Positions 6,530 to 7,396 of a DNA stretch of 7,396 nt are shown one piece after another. A program made the position numbers and the translations under genes. The stretch lies in contig JAEWKP010000106.1 of assembly GCA_023393655.1 (NCBI GenBank), positions 1 to 7,396 of the forward strand. The letters are read 5' to 3'. The first letter of the stretch is position 1; each line of letters begins with the position of its first letter. A model generated the notes under the pieces. It saw only the letters and a list, made by a program, of their open reading frames with translations. It made no database searches and was not told where the DNA came from. The DNA comes from Pseudomonadota bacterium. Lineage in GTDB: Bacteria > Pseudomonadota > Alphaproteobacteria > Rhizobiales > Beijerinckiaceae.

Positions 6530-7396
6530 ATGCCCGCCGCCGCCATCACCGCCATCGTCGTCAGCTATGACAGCGCCGAGGTCCTGCCCGCCTGCCTCGA
6601 TGCGCTGGCCGGGGAGGGCGTGCCCGTCATCGTCGTCGACAATGCGAGTGACGACGACAGCCGCGCGATCGCCGCTGCAAAGGGCGCGCAGGTGATCGCG
6701 AACGCTCGTAACGAAGGCTATGGCCGCGCCAACAATATCGGCGTCGCGGCAGCCGGGACGCCCTATGTGCTGATCGTCAATCCGGATCTGGAGATTGGGC
6801 GGGGGGCCGCAGCAGCCTTGCTGGAAGCCGCCGACCGCTATCCCGATGCCGGGATGCTGGCACCGCGCATTGTCGAGCCTTCCGGCCGCATCTTTCTGCA
6901 GCCGCGCTCGCTGCTCTCGCCAGCGCATCTCAACTGCTCGGGGACAATGGCGATCCCGGAGGGCGATGCCTGTCTGCCCTTCCTGTCGGGGGCCTGCCTG
7001 CTGATCCGGCGCGAGGTCTTCGTCGCGCTCGGCGGCTTCGATCCGGCGATCTTCCTGTTTTACGAGGATGACGATCTGTGCCGGCGAATGCGCGATGCCG
7101 GCCATGCGCTGGTCCATGTCCATGGCGCCGAGGCGCGGCATGGGCGTGGTCGCTCGACGGCGCCGTCGCCGCAGCGACGTTTCAAGGCGCGCTGGCATCT
7201 GGCCTGGTCCGAGCACTACATCGCCCGGAAATACGGGCTCGCCGGACCGGGACCGATCCGGATGCTGGAGAATATCGGCAAGGCTGCAGGCTACGGGTTG
7301 CTGTTGAAGCGCGAGAAGATGTTCGCGCATGCGCCGGCACAGATCGTCATCCTCGTAGAACAGGAAGATCGCCGGATCGAAGCCGCCGAGCGCGAC
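6530..7396 (+). CDS. Family 2 glycosyltransferase, WbbL/rhamnosyltransferase-like (3' end open; last ~22 codons suspect)
   Basis: Predicted GT-A fold enzyme transferring a sugar from a nucleotide-sugar donor, probably to a surface polysaccharide on the cytoplasmic face of the inner membrane. It begins MPAAAITAIVVSYDSAEVLP, the usual nucleotide-binding strand. Then come VIVVDNASDDDS (33-44), NEGYGRANNIG (61-71) and VNPDLEI (83-89), the DxD-equivalent metal and donor site. An acceptor-side block follows: SGACLLIRREVF, GGFDPAIFLFYEDDDLCRRMRDAG and RHGRGRS. The order matches the COG1216 group. ATG 6530 has AAGGCGG just upstream, though close; an in-frame TTG at 6494 is less likely. There is no stop before the window edge. 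From about 7323 the DNA is an inverted copy of 7022-7095, so residues after about 265 (from the APAQIVILVEQ segment on) probably do not belong to the native protein. The acceptor cannot be told. It follows the lipoproteins by 42 bp. Confidence 0.85.
   Translation, partial: MPAAAITAIVVSYDSAEVLPACLDALAGEGVPVIVVDNASDDDSRAIAAAKGAQVIANARNEGYGRANNIGVAAAGTPYVLIVNPDLEIGRGAAAALLEAADRYPDAGMLAPRIVEPSGRIFLQPRSLLSPAHLNCSGTMAIPEGDACLPFLSGACLLIRREVFVALGGFDPAIFLFYEDDDLCRRMRDAGHALVHVHGAEARHGRGRSTAPSPQRRFKARWHLAWSEHYIARKYGLAGPGPIRMLENIGKAAGYGLLLKREKMFAHAPAQIVILVEQEDRRIEAAERD
7022..7095 (+). repeat. Left arm of a 74-bp inverted repeat
   Basis: This segment, coding for the VALGGFDPAIFLFYEDDD block of the glycosyltransferase, recurs in reverse complement at 7323-7396. 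Positions pair as x with 14418-x. 72 of 74 bases match; the mismatches are 7060 against 7358 and 7087 against 7331. The spacer is 227 bp. Confidence 0.95.
7323..7396 (-). repeat. Right arm of the 74-bp inverted repeat, running to the window edge
   Basis: Reverse complement of 7022-7095 with two differences. Read on the minus strand from 7396 it gives the same peptide as the left arm, VALGGFDPAIFLFYEDDD then LCRRMR. Both differences are third-position silent changes (TTT/TTC for Phe, CGA/CGC for Arg). Identity stops at 7322/7096, where the reading becomes EHLL instead of DAGH. The repeat runs right up to the last base, so its true length is unknown. Confidence 0.95.

Noticed and set aside
6179..7330. 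383-codon minus-strand frame opposite lipoprotein B and the glycosyltransferase
   Set aside because: Composition shadow of GC-rich coding DNA with no domain. Its first codons lie at the inverted-repeat junction, which does not make it a gene.

Overview
The window is GC-rich alphaproteobacterial chromosomal DNA, most likely from the order Hyphomicrobiales (Rhizobiales). The evidence is the protein style: a FliO with a long Pro/Ala/Glu-rich tail, an aspartyl-tRNA synthetase with the extra-residue motif-2 loop (LPGEFYQLD) I associate with alphaproteobacteria, and an RNase D of about 380 residues. A Bosea-like genus is a guess from general resemblance only. No mobile element, CRISPR array, tRNA or rRNA was seen.

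Layout. (1) 1-2267, plus strand: the end of a flagellar export-gate cluster, fliO (probably cut at its 5' end by the window edge) then fliP. The gap between them holds two hairpins, and the second has the form of an intrinsic terminator. (2) 2268-2380: a convergent gap. (3) 3850-2381, minus strand: a small predicted secreted protein followed 48 bp later by rnd (RNase D), probably one transcript. (4) 3851-4014: a divergent intergenic region with a possible promoter and two back-to-back hairpins ahead of aspS. (5) 4015-7396, plus strand: aspS, two small tandem predicted lipoproteins that look like diverged paralogs, and a family 2 glycosyltransferase still open at the window edge. Gaps here are 5, 8 and 42 bp, so co-transcription is plausible.

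FliO and FliP build the core of the flagellar type III export gate in the inner membrane. RNase D and AspRS are RNA-metabolism housekeeping genes. AspRS carries the His/Gly pair linked to non-discriminating enzymes, which predicts that Asn-tRNA is made by the GatCAB amidotransferase route. The lipoproteins and the glycosyltransferase point to the cell envelope, but their exact roles cannot be read from sequence.

The most unusual structure is at the right edge. The last 74 bases (7323-7396) are a near-perfect inverted copy of 7022-7095 inside the glycosyltransferase gene, with two mismatches, both synonymous when the copy is read in the original frame. This looks most like a fold-back or chimeric contig end joining closely related strains. 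A real inverted duplication is not excluded. I found no convincing new biological system; the remaining points are modest.
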